The translations under genes were made by a program, and so were the position numbers. The notes under the pieces are model-generated. The model was given only the letters and a program-made list of their open reading frames with translations. It searched no databases and had not been told where the DNA came from. A DNA stretch of 64,000 nt from Spongospora subterranea (taxonomy: Eukaryota > Endomyxa > Phytomyxea > Plasmodiophorida > Plasmodiophoridae), in NCBI GenBank assembly GCA_900404475.1, contig OUQQ01000009.1, forward strand, positions 28,703-92,702, read 5' to 3'. Shown one piece after another: positions 1 to 10,944 of this stretch; the first letter of the stretch is position 1, and every line of letters begins with the position of its first letter.

Positions 1-933
1 CCCCTCTTGCATACGTTGTTGGTCGACCCCATCGTCACTGTCAAGGCAGAATGGGTTCCCCGACTACGCACCAGCAGGCAACACCACACCAACTGGGCGG
101 AATCAGCGTTACGCGAACATTACGCTAGGCCAATTAGTGATAGCGCAACCATTTCCGATTGCCGAAACGTTTACGAAGGAGATCGGATGTGCTCTCTCAG
201 TGCACTACTGGTTCAGTGGCGCATGGGAAGTCAACGCGCCGTCCATCTCATCAGTGAGTTCTGGTTACGCTACCGGCCGTCATTTCGTGAACGGATCCGT
301 CAGGAAGCGTCACATTGCATTCAAAAGTGCTGGAGACGCTATAAAGCGAGGGTCCAAGCGGCGTCTGTTATAAAACGATGGTGGACAGCGAAAAACGTTT
401 TGCGCAAGGTTCGGCATATAAAACTAGCGGCACTTTCCAAGTTTGACGAAGACCAAGACGATATTGAACGACTTAATGACGGATTCTTTGATTTTATACA
501 CGATGACGTTGTGTCGGCATTGAGGTCGGTGATATCGCTGCCGCCGTATACCGAACCCAAATGTCAACCCATCCAAAAGCAAAACGTAGAGTTCAAAGCT
601 TCTACAAAAGAATTGTCGATTGCTAGTCCCGTTCTGATGCCAGATAGACTATGCTCTTCCTCTGACATTTTGGAAGATTTGCCCAAACTATCTCTACCGC
701 CGATATTGTCTTCTTTACGGCCATTATCATGTAATCCAACATCAGAGGAAATTGGTTGCAACTCCTCAATCAGCGATATTTACGATAACGATGGCTTCCA
801 ACCGACTTCAGACGACGATAAAGGAGAACCTGGCGATATATGGCAATTTTCCGTCAGTAAATATAAGTATCACCTTTGTTCATTAGTTAAATTGTTTCGG
901 CGGTTAGAGCGACCGGACCCGGATGCTGTTTAA
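1..933 (+). CDS. IQ-motif (calmodulin-binding-like) protein, 5' partial
   Basis: The frame is already open at base 1 and ends with TAA at 931-933, so the 5' end lies outside the window or in an upstream exon. The first in-frame ATG is at 187. Residues from about 90 to 135 (from the open frame) carry IQ-like motifs, CIQKCWRRYKAR followed by SVIKRWW, the pattern bound by calmodulin or myosin-type light chains. The rest is acidic and serine-rich with no recognisable fold. A second IQ protein on the opposite strand at 5421-6338 has a similar build (short helical N-terminus, one IQ block, long disordered tail), but I see no clear sequence identity beyond the IQ block. The function is not known; a cytoskeletal or calmodulin-linked adaptor is possible. 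The coding call rests on the long frame and IQ motifs. Confidence 0.6.
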   Translation, partial: PLLHTLLVDPIVTVKAEWVPRLRTSRQHHTNWAESALREHYARPISDSATISDCRNVYEGDRMCSLSALLVQWRMGSQRAVHLISEFWLRYRPSFRERIRQEASHCIQKCWRRYKARVQAASVIKRWWTAKNVLRKVRHIKLAALSKFDEDQDDIERLNDGFFDFIHDDVVSALRSVISLPPYTEPKCQPIQKQNVEFKASTKELSIASPVLMPDRLCSSSDILEDLPKLSLPPILSSLRPLSCNPTSEEIGCNSSISDIYDNDGFQPTSDDDKGEPGDIWQFSVSKYKYHLCSLVKLFRRLERPDPDAV

Positions 934-1535
934 CAAAAAAGCGCGGCGGCATCGACTGATGCACATAGCGAAGCAACGACGTCACGCCAGTGCCATGGAA
1001 AGGTGATCCATCGACGTCGCATACTCTTGTAGAAAGAACTCTCGTTTCTGAAACTCGGACTTTCTGCATTAACAAATATCAAATGTAATTTCGTCTAATA
1101 TTTCCTGCTCTTCAGGCTACATTATATCAAAACACTAGTTCCTCCGCCGCCAGCTGTCAACCGCAGTAGCTCAGTTAAACGCTCTGGAGACCCGTGCACA
1201 GCCCCCGTTGCCCAATATATGATGCTGATGGGAAACTTTTCCCCATCCCGTAGAAAAACTTAGTCTGGGGATATATTTTTGAAATTATATATATATATTG
1301 TCGTTTCCCCTATACTTGTTTTCTGGCAATCGTTGGGCAGGGACGACTAGGTTACCAGATCTTGAAATTAGCGCCAGCGTAGTCTGGATATATGAATATT
1401 TATTCAAGCTCAAACTGGCTACTTATTTCGGAGCTGGTCGGACCGTTTTTTTCATCGGAGGCTAATTTCGGACTGAAGCGATCATACCAAATAAGGGGAG
1501 GTTCTAGCCAGAACTGGTAAAAGAGTGTTGTCGCC
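934..1535. other. Intergenic, no gene seen
   Basis: About 600 bases with stops in all frames. It contains an AT dinucleotide-rich patch near 1285-1300. It probably holds the 3' UTR of the IQ gene and the promoter/5' UTR of the four-TM gene. Confidence 0.5.
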
Positions 1536-2216
1536 ATGTACGCCGGCAACAGAGGGCAGCAGAAAGAGAAGTGGCGCGGAACCCTTGGGGCGTTATATGC
1601 TTTCTGGGTTCTTCAATTCCTATTCGTAATTGGATTTGCCGTCTCAGCATTCGTTTGCGCTGCCAATTACTTCCTGACAGCAGCAGATACAGCTGTTCTC
1701 TGTTGGATAGCATTAACATTTCTAATTCCTCACTTTTGGAGTATTGCATTGTTCCATGTAAAACGTCACAGATCCGCTTTCAACATCGGAACCTTTTTCG
1801 GCATGAACATTATCCTAATGCAGCTTGCCATAATTGAGGTCAGTTGACAAACGACAATTTTTCTCAATATCTATTGTTTACGGTATCTGGTCGTTTCACG
1901 ATTAGCGACAGTGAGGGTCGATCAGGTTTGATCTGAATTATATTGTTTGCGTGTTCAGGCTGTTAACAGTGGAATGATCGCGGGCGAGAGATCAATCTAT
2001 AGTTCTCCATTCGTCCCACTCTGTGTGTTCTCAGTATTATTGGCGATCACAACGTTCATTAATTGTTTCTTAACGTATTACGCGTTTACTCCTATGGTCG
2101 AAACTTATCAGAAGGCGACGGGCAAGGCGATCGATATGGGCGCATATGATACCCGATCCGGAACTGGTGGACAAGGTTTAGGACGATCAACGCCTCCCAT
2201 CTCTACTGTCTCTTAA
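1536..2216 (+). CDS. Four-transmembrane hypothetical protein, two exons
   Basis: Exon 1 is 1536-1838 and exon 2 is 1959-2216. The 120-nt intron starts GTCAGT and ends TTCAG, with phase 0 on both sides. The joined product is about 186 residues. Four hydrophobic segments are clear: around residues 20-45, 50-70 and 85-100 in exon 1, and 125-148 in exon 2. The basic N-terminus (GNRGQQKEKWR) and hydrophilic C-terminal tail suggest both ends face the cytosol. The layout resembles tetraspan vesicle proteins such as SCAMP or synaptogyrin, but I see no diagnostic motif, so no family is assigned. The start is the only ATG before the first membrane segment. An AATAAA follows the stop by about 40 nt. Confidence 0.75.
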
Positions 2217-2253
2217 TGAATCATTTGGAGTTGACCGAAAACACCAAGCGCTA

Positions 2254-2259
2254 AATAAA
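2254..2259 (+). promoter_or_regulatory. AATAAA polyadenylation signal
   Basis: Canonical AATAAA 38 nt after the stop codon of the four-TM gene. Confidence 0.5.
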
Positions 2260-2638
2260 GTTGTAGTCGCTTTAATCTATTTTCGCAATGTTTTCGACAA
2301 TGAGCGATTTCGCAGTTTTGAGTCATTATTACCTCATTGAGCCACAGCTGCAAAATGTGAAATCAAACACTGACGACGCAACAAGTTTTTTCGATTCCGA
2401 CAGGAATGAACCCAGCATTTTTATCATAATAGAAATGGCGGCGAGAAATGCAGGTATATCAAAGTGAACAGCAGCCCTATAAGGCCTGTGTGTGATGGTG
2501 CTGGCGATATATTGACACAGCTTGAGACTATCATGACCCATGCCTGTGACGGGTAGTGATAGACCGACTAATGAGCTGCCGGCCGGTATTCACTATTAAC
2601 ATTAACAGGATTTGACGCCGATCAATTCAGACACGAAA

Positions 2639-3385
2639 ATGGGCTCCAGAACTACTGAGCCAGTCGCAACAGATCTTCAGCCGATTGATGCGATCGCCGA
2701 AACACTGCTTCAATACGAGACATCGGTGAGAGTTTTGCCATTGAATTACGATAGGAATTGACCTAGGAAATTATACAAGGTTGGGGAAGCAGTGACGCCC
2801 AAAACTGGGAAGACGCAACAGTTGAGTGAGGTGCTAAAATCAATTCTACCACCACGGATGGTTAATGGTAAATTGCAATGCGTATCGATGAAGCCGACAT
2901 CTCGCGAAGACGTGATCAAGCTACAGATCACCTTGGACGATCGGCTACAGTTGCGTCAGGCGCGAGAGACAGGCATTTGCCCAGTCCGCGAGGAGTTGTA
3001 CTCGCAGACGTTTGACGAGCTGATGCGTCAGGTGACGATCGAGTGCCCTGAACGAGGGCTGCTGTTGCTGCGCATTCGTGACGAAGCACGAATGTCAATA
3101 GCGGCATATGAAACTCTATATCAAAGCAGTATTGTTTTTGGTATTCGAAAGTCGCTGCAAGCTGAGCTTGGAACTGGGTCTCTAGCTGAAAAGATCGCCG
3201 AACTGGAGTCCAAAAAATCTGCGCTGAAAGTCGAGCTTGAGGGGCTTCGAACAAGATACGAAACCGTTGAGCGACAGGATGGTGAACGTCGAGCAGTCCA
3301 GGAAAAAAAACGACAGGATGAGAAGGAATTCGTGAAGTTTCAGAGACAACATCTGGAGGCATTTCTCAAAACTACTGTATCCTAA
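2639..3385 (+). CDS. DNALI1: Axonemal dynein light intermediate chain (p28/DNALI1 family)
   Basis: Exon 1 is 2639-2725 and exon 2 is 2780-3385. The 54-nt intron (GTGAGA...ACAAG) is phase 0. The join restores the family's N-terminal 'LL(K/Q)Y(D/E)T.V' motif, here LLQYETSV. The signature block RQARETGICPVREELYSQ is followed by FDELMRQVTIECPERGLLLLRIRDE and a C-terminal coiled coil (about residues 145-225). These closely match the family, and the length (about 230 residues) is near the usual 240-260. These proteins are light chains of single-headed inner-arm axonemal dyneins, so the organism makes motile flagella (zoospores or gametes). An alternative acceptor at TAG 2766 gives the wrong frame. 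Confidence 0.95.
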
Positions 3386-3577
3386 TTAAGCGAATTATTA
3401 TCGTAATATGCCATAGATATCATTCAATATCATTTGCACTGGAATTCATTGGAACTCCAATTATGCGATATGCTAGATGCAGGCTCTCTACGATGAAGAT
3501 TCGTGACGAACTAGCCATTGAAACCACAAATTGAACTTTTAGAAATGCTACCGAAATCCCTCTAGTACTCTGTGGTA

Positions 3578-3990
3578 TTAATTGTTGACTACCGTCTGGA
3601 GGCAGCGGTCATTCGGAGTTGGTTTCGTTTTTTGTAAAAGTTTTAGGGATATTACTTTATTTTTGCTTCTCGTTGCCGAAATATTGTTCGAATGCTTTGC
3701 TTCGTCGATGTCGGCCCTTGCCTCTGGGCAATCCGCTGAATCCCAGCTCGTCCGTTTCAGAAAGTATATCAAAGTTTGACCGTCCTCGCTAACATCGAGT
3801 GTTGGGACAAATCCAGTTACCAAAGCCAGTATAACGGCAATGTACGAGGTTCCATTTGATGTGTACTAAATGGTTTCATGTAAAAGTACGTCAATGCTGA
3901 AACCAGCGGCTTTTGTAGCCGCAGCAGGTGTCATATTGAAGATTGCCATTGCTGGTTGCTCAAAGTCTTTTTTGCCTGTCGGCTCTTGGG
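3578..3990 (-). pseudogene. Minus-strand copy of duplicated unknown protein fragment (broken)
   Basis: Reading the minus strand from about 3960 gives a protein-like frame containing IFNMTPAAATKAAGFSIDV. An in-frame TAG follows near 3866, and the frame then continues through IAVILALVTGFVP and DVSEDGQTLIYFLKRT. The C-terminal half then diverges into unrelated sequence. The in-frame stop and loss of similarity to its sister copy mark it as a relic. I do not recognise the family; a short hydrophobic stretch (YIAVILALVTGFV) may be a membrane segment. Confidence 0.45.
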
Positions 3991-4330
3991 ACTACCAAGA
4001 CTAAGAATGGCCGGCTGGACTTTCGGAGTGACTGGCGAATCATCGTAGTCGTCAGAATCTGGTGATCATTGTCCATTGAGTAATCTCCAACCGACAAAGA
4101 CAAGAAACCATTCAGTACATAACAAATGAAACCTCGTACATTGCGGTTATACTGGCTTTGGTAACTGGATTTGTCCCAACACTCGATGTCAGCGAGGACG
4201 GTCAAACTTTACTATACCTTCTGAAACGGACGGGTTGGGATCCAGCGAATTTCATCAGTCCAGAGGCAAGAACCGACATTTGTGCCAGCGACGAGGCAAA
4301 AGCATTCGTACGATATTTCGGCAACGAGTC
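3669..4330. repeat. Inverted duplication of a coding fragment (two arms, about 225-bp spacer)
   Basis: The reverse complement of about 3669-3880 is highly similar to 4105-4330. For example, the stretch encoding VTGFVPTLDVSEDGQT occurs on the minus strand near 3775-3823 and on the plus strand from 4161. Similarity fades at the outer ends (near GGCAACGAG) and at the inner ends (near the AAACCATT...AGTACA stretch). The arms differ by scattered substitutions and small indels, so this is an aged duplication and not a recent assembly artefact. No target-site duplication or transposase is visible between the arms. Confidence 0.8.
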
Positions 4331-4400
4331 TTTGGAAACAGTCACAGTCGCTATCCCCTGCACGTTTGCAGACTTTTCAACCCGGATTGATTATTGTTGA
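4105..4400 (+). pseudogene. Plus-strand copy of duplicated unknown protein fragment
   Basis: An open frame from about 4108 to the stop at 4398-4400 encodes ETIQYITNETSYIAVILALV, then the shared VPTLDVSEDGQTLLYLLKRT block and a tail ending STRIDYC. No in-frame ATG precedes the shared block, and upstream the frame meets stops, so it is most likely a fragment of a longer gene or one exon of it. This arm looks better preserved than the opposite-strand copy at 3578-3990. Confidence 0.4.
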
Positions 4401-4826
4401 AAAACTCTGTGAATGCTATACCGGTATTTGTGTGCATTTACAGTAAATTTTTTCAAGAGGAGTTTTGTTTGATGTCATGTGCTCTTTGTCGACCTGTGAG
4501 TAGCTAAAGGCTGCCTTTTCGCGGCCTGTCCGCTGAAGGCGCAATGTACTCTCATGACAAATCCAAGGATATGCCGAACGGGGTAGAAGCCCCCAATTTG
4601 CGTTGCGTTTCGGTTCACCTCATTTTAGTCCTATGGGAGCCAGTTTCGATCTCAACAACGAGAAGCGTCAACCTAATCTGGCAGATTTATTGATTGCGTA
4701 CAGAGTCTGCAACTTCCGAAGGGAAAAATTGGATCTATTGCACAGAAGTTTTCTGTAACTACAAAGTCGGTCTCGCGAATCTAATCAACCGCCAAAAAGC
4801 AGTACACCGTTGATGGCGCTGTCGAT
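4401..4826. other. Intergenic, nothing recognised
   Basis: About 425 bases with short frames only. It lies between the inverted duplication and a mariner-type transposase scrap. Confidence 0.4.
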
Positions 4827-5075
4827 GTGAGCGCCAGAAGAAAGGGTCGGTGTGAGCGAAAAAGAGGAGATTGGAGAGCTCATCCAGCAGAAAGTCAAAG
4901 AGGTTCCTTTGCGACAAAGATCCACACTTCAAAGCATTTCACATGCCACTCAAATCCCGTTGGGAACTCTTCCGCGGCAGGTATTTCTCACGGCGACGAT
5001 CCTTATCCGAATTCGACCCGAGCGTGATCCTTTCTTGAGTCTCTTCTGGTGGGACCTTGTTGAGCAGCGCTAAAT
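4827..5075 (+). mobile_element. Mariner-like transposase N-terminal relic
   Basis: The frame from 4852 encodes EKEEIGELIQQKVKEVPLRQ then RSTLQSISHATQIPLGTL. This is the 'VPLR.R.T..S(L/I)A....(I/V)...TL' helix-turn-helix pattern at the start of plant/oomycete mariner-type transposases. No DDE catalytic domain follows: downstream frames to 5362 do not show one. It is therefore a truncated, dead copy. No terminal inverted repeats were identified by eye. Confidence 0.5.
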
Positions 5076-5420
5076 CACCTGCTCCACTTCGACTAATCAT
5101 ATCGTCTGAACCAGGTCATCATCGTCGCTGTAAGAGTCAGAGCTATCAAGGAATTGGTTCCAGTGAAATAGTAGCGAACCCCGGTCCCGGTTGGTGCCAA
5201 TCACAAATTCATCAGAGCTACCATGATACAATCAAAAGCTGTTTTTTTAACAAGGTAGCCATTACGTATGAGTTCGTCAACGTGGTGAGAGTCGACTCCT
5301 ATCGTCAAGCGTTTTTTCCAAATGACGAGGTTTACAGCCATCATTATATGAACATCCACTGATATTTATGGCTTCTTATACTGAATGATGATGGAATAAT
5401 GGCGATGCCTTCACTAGCCG

Positions 5421-6338
5421 TCATAAGTCACAAGCCGAACGGGTTCTCGACGGATTTCTGTGGAACACATCACTGAGTCGTCGCTTCAGTTTGAATGCGT
5501 TTGGCGAATTGTGCCACCATGTTTTCTTCTTGGGCGTCGAAAGTACCTCCTGGTCCTCTTTCACAGGTGTGACTGCAGTTATATGTAGGCCTTGCGTAAT
5601 TCGATTTGGCGACGTCTCCCTGGATGTTAGCGACTCAGAACCGCACGATTGCCTTCTGCTCATTGTCCTGCGTGAAGAAGCTGTTGACGTTGACGTTTGG
5701 TATGGGGTATCATCAACGGGATGTTGCGGCTCAACATATCGTTTGGTTACGACCGGATTAATTGGCATGAACGCCATCGATACTCGACGTTGTGGTGATA
5801 AGGCCTTTCGTACCGGAGAGCACGATCCCTCAGATGCTCGTAATACCGTCGCCTCATCCTCTTCCCCATAACTGATGCCAGCGGGGCTGGGGAGGTCATA
5901 TGACAGCATATCCATATCAACATAATCAGAAATCCTTCTTTCAAGTTCTAACAGTAACCGCCGCCTCGGCCCAGAGACTACTAATTTTTCGTCGTCACTA
6001 CAACGAACAGTCTCCAATCGAGCATCGTTTTCGAGAGCGCGGCGCTCTTCGACTGCAAAAATACTGCTACGAGACAGGCCTTTGCTGGCCTTAGTAATTC
6101 CGATCTCATAGAGAAGATCTCGAACCCGATGCAGAATACGCCATCGTCGAAAGCAGCGTTGGATGGCGACAGCTGCCTTATCGCGCGCGTCATTCCGTAG
6201 TTGTCGATTTTCAGCTTCAAGCTCGTCAATTCGCTTCAAGGCTGCAATCAAGTCTTCAAACAACGGCTGCAGTAGATCTTTCGTATGGCCAATGCGAGCA
6301 ATTAAGTCACTGGTCCTGAAACGATCGCCTTCCTCCAT
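5421..6338 (-). CDS. Coiled-coil plus IQ-motif protein, single exon
   Basis: A single open frame of 305 codons starts at ATG (complement of 6336-6338). The longer frame would need a TTG start. An N-terminal amphipathic helix/coiled coil (ALKRIDELEAENRQLRNDAR, about residues 33-52) leads into an IQ motif, AVAIQRCFRRWRILHRVRDL (about residues 56-75). The remaining two-thirds is Ser/Thr/Pro/Arg-rich, probably disordered, with many SP and RRxS sites that suggest phosphorylation, and ends in a basic stretch. Calmodulin binding is predicted from the IQ motif only. No family beyond 'IQ protein' is recognised. It and the first gene of the window share this architecture. Confidence 0.7.
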   Translation of the reverse strand: MEEGDRFRTSDLIARIGHTKDLLQPLFEDLIAALKRIDELEAENRQLRNDARDKAAVAIQRCFRRWRILHRVRDLLYEIGITKASKGLSRSSIFAVEERRALENDARLETVRCSDDEKLVVSGPRRRLLLELERRISDYVDMDMLSYDLPSPAGISYGEEDEATVLRASEGSCSPVRKALSPQRRVSMAFMPINPVVTKRYVEPQHPVDDTPYQTSTSTASSRRTMSRRQSCGSESLTSRETSPNRITQGLHITAVTPVKEDQEVLSTPKKKTWWHNSPNAFKLKRRLSDVFHRNPSRTRSACDL

Positions 6339-6867
6339 TACCGGCCACAATGATATGAGGTGAAGTGAGTGTGAAGATTAGTGTATTCGATAGCAATGAT
6401 GGTAGCATTAGCCTCTACTCGCTAAACATTATTATATCTGCAGGGCAAAATCCAGCGGGTTCCGCCTTATCTTTCACTAACGGGGTCCCTCTTTCATCAT
6501 TATGATTATGAGATCGAGGCTGCGCATTCTACCAATGAACAAACCTGAACAAACGGTGAATATTACCTGTAGTTTCGCAAAGCATGCACAGAGCATGGGC
6601 CCGGGCGGTGATGAGCAGCTACTACGATTGAATACAATGAATACTATTCGAATTGACGGCTGTTTGGACTGTTTGATTGACTCATGATGTATTAGAACCG
6701 ATGATGTTCAACAGTACGACATTTTCAAATGCAAAAACAGTACAGCAACCTATTGAACTGTTCCTCATTCAAATAAAACTAGAATACGACCCATCCAGAA
6801 GCAATTTTTCAAAGAAGGGCCAATTATGATATGATTGCTAACCTGGAGCCCCATATACAGAGTTAGA
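6339..6867. other. Intergenic region upstream of tRNA, no gene seen
   Basis: About 530 bases between the minus-strand IQ gene start and the tRNA. Only short frames are present. It presumably includes the IQ gene promoter. Confidence 0.4.
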
Positions 6868-6941
6868 GTCTGAGTGGCGCAACCGGTCAGCGCGTTCGAC
6901 TGTTAATCGAGAGGTTGTGGGTTCGAGTCCCACCTTGGACG
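6868..6941 (+). tRNA. tRNA-Asn (anticodon GTT)
   Basis: The full cloverleaf can be folded by hand. The acceptor stem 6868-6874 pairs with 6934-6940 (two G-U pairs), discriminator G6941. The D stem is GCGC/GCGC, and the anticodon stem TTCGA/TCGAG carries loop CTGTTAA with anticodon GTT at 6902-6904. The variable loop is AGGTT. The T stem GTGGG/CCCAC carries loop TTCGAGT. There is no intron, and A- and B-box promoters (TGGCGCAACCGG; GGTTCGAGTCC) are intact. It closely matches the eukaryotic cytosolic tRNA-Asn consensus. Confidence 0.95.
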
Positions 6942-7551
6942 ACTTATTTTGCTGAAGCATCTGGTGATGTAGAGTATTTGACAGTTTACATACTATTCCA
7001 TGTCAATTGAAATATCCCCGAACGGTGCTATGTGAACCAGGAAGTTTCAGTGAATTTTTGACGTATGAAACCGCACAGCGAGCATCTTCTTCATTTCCCT
7101 CGTCAAAACTGACATCAACCGAAATAACAGTTGGGAAAAATTTGTCAGATTTGTTACGGTTGCAAGTGATGCAAATCACGCCAACTTGTTTCGCTCTGTT
7201 CGTCCTCAATGCCAACTCGCTTAAACAACTCGTGTTTCAGTTGTTTTGTAGAACATTTAAGCAATAGTCCATCAATCTGCACCACCGTTGTAGCTTCAAC
7301 TTTAAATATCATCACTGAAAAAGGTATTTGTGTCAACCAGAGTAGAAAATGTTTGCATAAATTTTATTCTTCGACAAAAACTGGAACTAAGCTCATGATA
7401 TTCCTACTCTTTGGTTATATTTCTCCAAAGTGGGCAAATTGATACAACAATATGAATTGTGCTTGCTGGGTATACTGCCTTTTCATATGAAGTCCTGTCT
7501 ATTGATTAGTTGTGAAACGGCGCTAGAGTCTGGAGTCAACATACCTCTCTT
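6942..7551. other. No recognisable gene
   Basis: Contains overlapping short open frames on both strands (for example 7007-7267 plus and 7003-7215 minus). None has a recognisable domain or splice structure. A short T-rich stretch follows the tRNA, as expected for Pol III termination. Confidence 0.4.
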
Positions 7552-7932
7552 TCAACCTGCTGGAGTAAACGATTGTTGTTGCAATTGATTCGGTGTTGGT
7601 TGTGGAGCTGCGCTTGCTGGTGTTGAAGCGTCTGATTGAACTATTGGTTGAGTTGTTTGAGCTGTTTGAGGCTGACCAGCAAGTTGTGGTGATGAGGTTG
7701 TCTGTACTGGTTGAGCTGGTAATATAGTGATGGTTGGAGTATTTATAAGACATTGTAGAGCCATACATACCAATCCAATGATGACAAAGAATATTCCGAT
7801 TGAAAATAAGATCGACGCGATTACTGCACTTTCTCTGACTGGGATTGTCCAAACTATCAATGCCACTAAAATCAGCAATATTCCGAACACCGGCCATACG
7901 AGACATTGCCGGTTATTCTGTACAACGATCAT
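7552..7932 (-). CDS. Small two-transmembrane protein with Pro/Gln/Thr-rich tail
   Basis: A 126-codon frame starts at ATG (complement of 7930-7932) and ends with TGA. Two hydrophobic helices are obvious: VWPVFGILLILVALIVWTI (about residues 12-30) and SILFSIGIFFVIIGLVCMAL (about residues 40-59). The C-terminal half is low-complexity P/Q/T/S/A, which suggests a disordered cytosolic or luminal tail. A short loop (PVRES) joins the helices, so both ends should face the same side. No family is recognised. The start is supported by the membrane helix beginning 11 residues in. Confidence 0.6.
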   Translation of the reverse strand: MIVVQNNRQCLVWPVFGILLILVALIVWTIPVRESAVIASILFSIGIFFVIIGLVCMALQCLINTPTITILPAQPVQTTSSPQLAGQPQTAQTTQPIVQSDASTPASAAPQPTPNQLQQQSFTPAG

Positions 7933-8349
7933 TGCTTGATCGTGTGTATGATATGATTGCTGTGTTTACAATCGGCCGCACAAATTGAGTGTGTTAAGGT
8001 TCGGTCCAACCTAAAGCCACTTCAATAACATGAACGTTCCGTAAAAATTGATAATATTGATGAGTCTGACCTTGTCCACCAAAACAAACCTTTGGGCGGA
8101 AAATCCAGGGTCGAAGGACCCCCTTTACACCTTGAACTAAACCAATATAAGATCGTATGCTGATTGTTCCGTCGACAGGTTTGGAATCGCTTTGTGAAAA
8201 AATATGAACAAGTTTCTCGGGATCATATTGCCTTTCTGTTCAACTTTGCCGACGAATGGAATTGACGGTTTGTACCAATTGAATCCAAATTGCATCCAGC
8301 GAAGAACTGGGCTTCAGTCCCATCAACAAAGTGACAGTAGGTCAACGTA

Positions 8350-10800
8350 AATTTCTCAAGTTAAATGCTTTCAAATGCTGCTTTCACAAGAATCGCGCTT
8401 ATAATGTGGAAGAATTTATTCCAACCACGAATAACTAAAGATACTTGAATTTCTGCAACTTGGATAGCCCAAAAATCAAAATAAATGACGTGATTTGCAT
8501 TAGACCCATGTGTGGCTTGTTTTAAAGATCGGGGGATGAATTCCCCGCCTCGATTGGTGGTACAATGTAAGCAATTAGAACAAAATGCTTTTACCTCACG
8601 CTTCATGGAATTCCAAAAAAATCGAGACTTCAGCGCGAATAAAGTCGATTTACAGGTCGATGGCCGCACCTCCACAGTGGGCAATAATCAATAACCGTAA
8701 TTTCAGCAAATTCTCCGAATCTGGAATCCAAATCATAACCAAAACACCTTCAGCGGACTCAATTAATTTGCCATACATGATGCAACTATTATGCTCCGAA
8801 TTTGGCCTGATCAGAGCTTACCGAATTGACAGTAGGTTCGACCATGAGAAATCAGGATCCATCATCGGTTGAACAGTTCCGGGAATTGTTGGACTCACAT
8901 TTTGAAATTGTCTTACGTTCAGCCTTGAGACCACCATCGTCTTGTATCAATGACCGCTTAAACATTCTCGTCACCGGAAATACTTTCAATACCATATCGT
9001 TTTGATATCGAAATGCAGCCGCCATCGATGAATTTTGTTGACGGTATAACGGTGCAGCAGGACATCGGACGACGTTGGATTATCAAGAAAAACCAGATTC
9101 TTGTGATCCGTCAAAACGTGAAAGTCATATTTACCTGTTCAAAGGTGATAATCAAATCGCCGCGCAGCATATTGTATGGGAAATGCCTCTTTCTCAAGAA
9201 CAGACCAATTTATAGCAGATCATGTGAAGAGTTTTAGAATGGAAACATAGCGGTTCAAGGCGCTGCTGATTGAAGGGCAAATATAGGTCTTCGTGTTCAC
9301 ATAAACTCCTGACTGGCATCAGTGAAAGGCATGGAACTAGGTCAATGTTGGGATAGGCAAGCTCAACACAGTTACGAATGACATTTTCAAATATGACCGG
9401 AATGCTGTTCCGACCATCCCACGTCATGAAGATGAATCCTTGCTGCATACTTCTTGGATTGAATAGGAGAGCCTGATAGTTCTTTTTTGTAGATTTTCCC
9501 AAGTGGATTAATTAGCTGGGCACAATTTGGAAAACTTTCCGAGAGCCAAATTGATGAACAAATGAACTGCATCAACTGAGCCACAGTTGTGGGAGGCGGA
9601 ACCTGCGTTAAAGCTGTGGTTCGTTCCGGATCCACGCCGATGCCTTGAGCTTGATCAACTCTTCCACACCATAATCGCGAGTCTGGTAAAAGCGGCATTT
9701 GAAAGCATTGAACTTGAGACCATGTTCCCGACACTTTGGAAACACAATGTCTAATAAGGCGAAGGCGCTCTCCATCAATCAAACCAAAAGAGACTTTGAT
9801 GTTAAATCAAAAATTAAAATTGTATACTGTACATGTATCACGTTGAAATGCGAAAACTTTTTGCAGTTCCCTTGATTGATACGCGTGGATGTAAAAATGC
9901 CTTTGAAGTGATGAAACTTCGGCAATCGAGATAACCAGAAACAGGAATCTGCCATAACCCTTGAAAGCATCGAGAGTAAAATAAAGTTGCGAACCCGTTA
10001 AGATAACTGCCATACGTATGAAGATAGGGCGGAAACTGTTAGGATCACAGACTTATTCACAGACACCATATCGATAACCAACCGAGGTCGAGTATAAGGA
10101 TCCACCACAAAGGCCATTCAGAGGAGGTATTCCGGTATATCAAATGGCATCTTTCCAGCTCGCTGGTCCACGCCTTGAGATATTCTTCCGCTACACGGGA
10201 CATCCTCCTCGGCCCCGAAAATATTGGTACTGCTCCATCTTTAAGTCTCAGTTCAAGTGGTTTGACTTTAACAGGTGGATCACAGCCCAACTTGATTAAT
10301 ATATCCTGAAATAAATTTTGTAACAAATTTCCTCAAAGAATGAGTAACTTCAGCAACTGAATCTTCTCAAAGTCGAGGAGATAAGGATTCAATTGATGAT
10401 CAAGCCCTGAAAAATCAGCCTCCGGCTGCTGGCCTGCAATACTTCTCAGCTGGTTTTCAACATCAATACCAATATGCTTCAAGAATGGTCTTCGCAGTAA
10501 AGCCTCAGACATAGGCGTATTTGACACATAGACCTGATGCCTGCGAACTATAATGGGGCCACAATCTGTTGACACTTTGCCGGCAACTTAAAACTTGATC
10601 ATTAGCTACACGACAAGAAAACTGAGGCAACAGTTTTCCGAAATTTTGATCCATAACGGAGAAATCAGTCCCATCATCAACTGAGGCTGGAAGACGAAAC
10701 AGAAAGTAATCTCTCGGATACGTGAGAATGGAGTTGGAGTGAGAAACTCCCAAGCATCTTCTAAAGATACTCGTTTCGACTGGAAAACGGGCATATCCTC
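8350..10800 (-). mobile_element. Decayed Ty3/gypsy retrotransposon pol region
   Basis: Read on the minus strand, domains appear in gypsy order. A protease-region remnant (10800-10330) comes first. RT follows: the KLGCDPPVKVKPLELRLKDG region at 10326-10057, then GSQLYFTLDAFKGYGRFLF near 10000, then DPERTTALTQVPPPTTVAQL near 9640. RNase H-type remnants follow, then an integrase zinc-binding (H2C2) remnant near 8680-8560 with ALKSRFFW...CSNCLHC. The reading frame shifts and is stopped many times, so the element is dead. The order protease-RT-RNaseH-integrase assigns it to gypsy rather than copia. LTRs were not identified by eye. Confidence 0.75.
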
Positions 10801-10944
10801 CTGATATCCAACAGTAGTAGTAGCATCAGCAAATGAGACACGTTTAACAACAGGAACTTTACCATGCTCCGAAGGCCAAATTCACAGCATAGTAGTTGCA
10901 TCATGTATGACAAATTAACTGAGTCCCGCTAAAAGTATTTAGGT

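Noticed and set aside
5491..5871. Plus-strand 126-codon ORF
   Set aside because: Shadow of the minus-strand IQ protein, whose motif and codon pattern are convincing.
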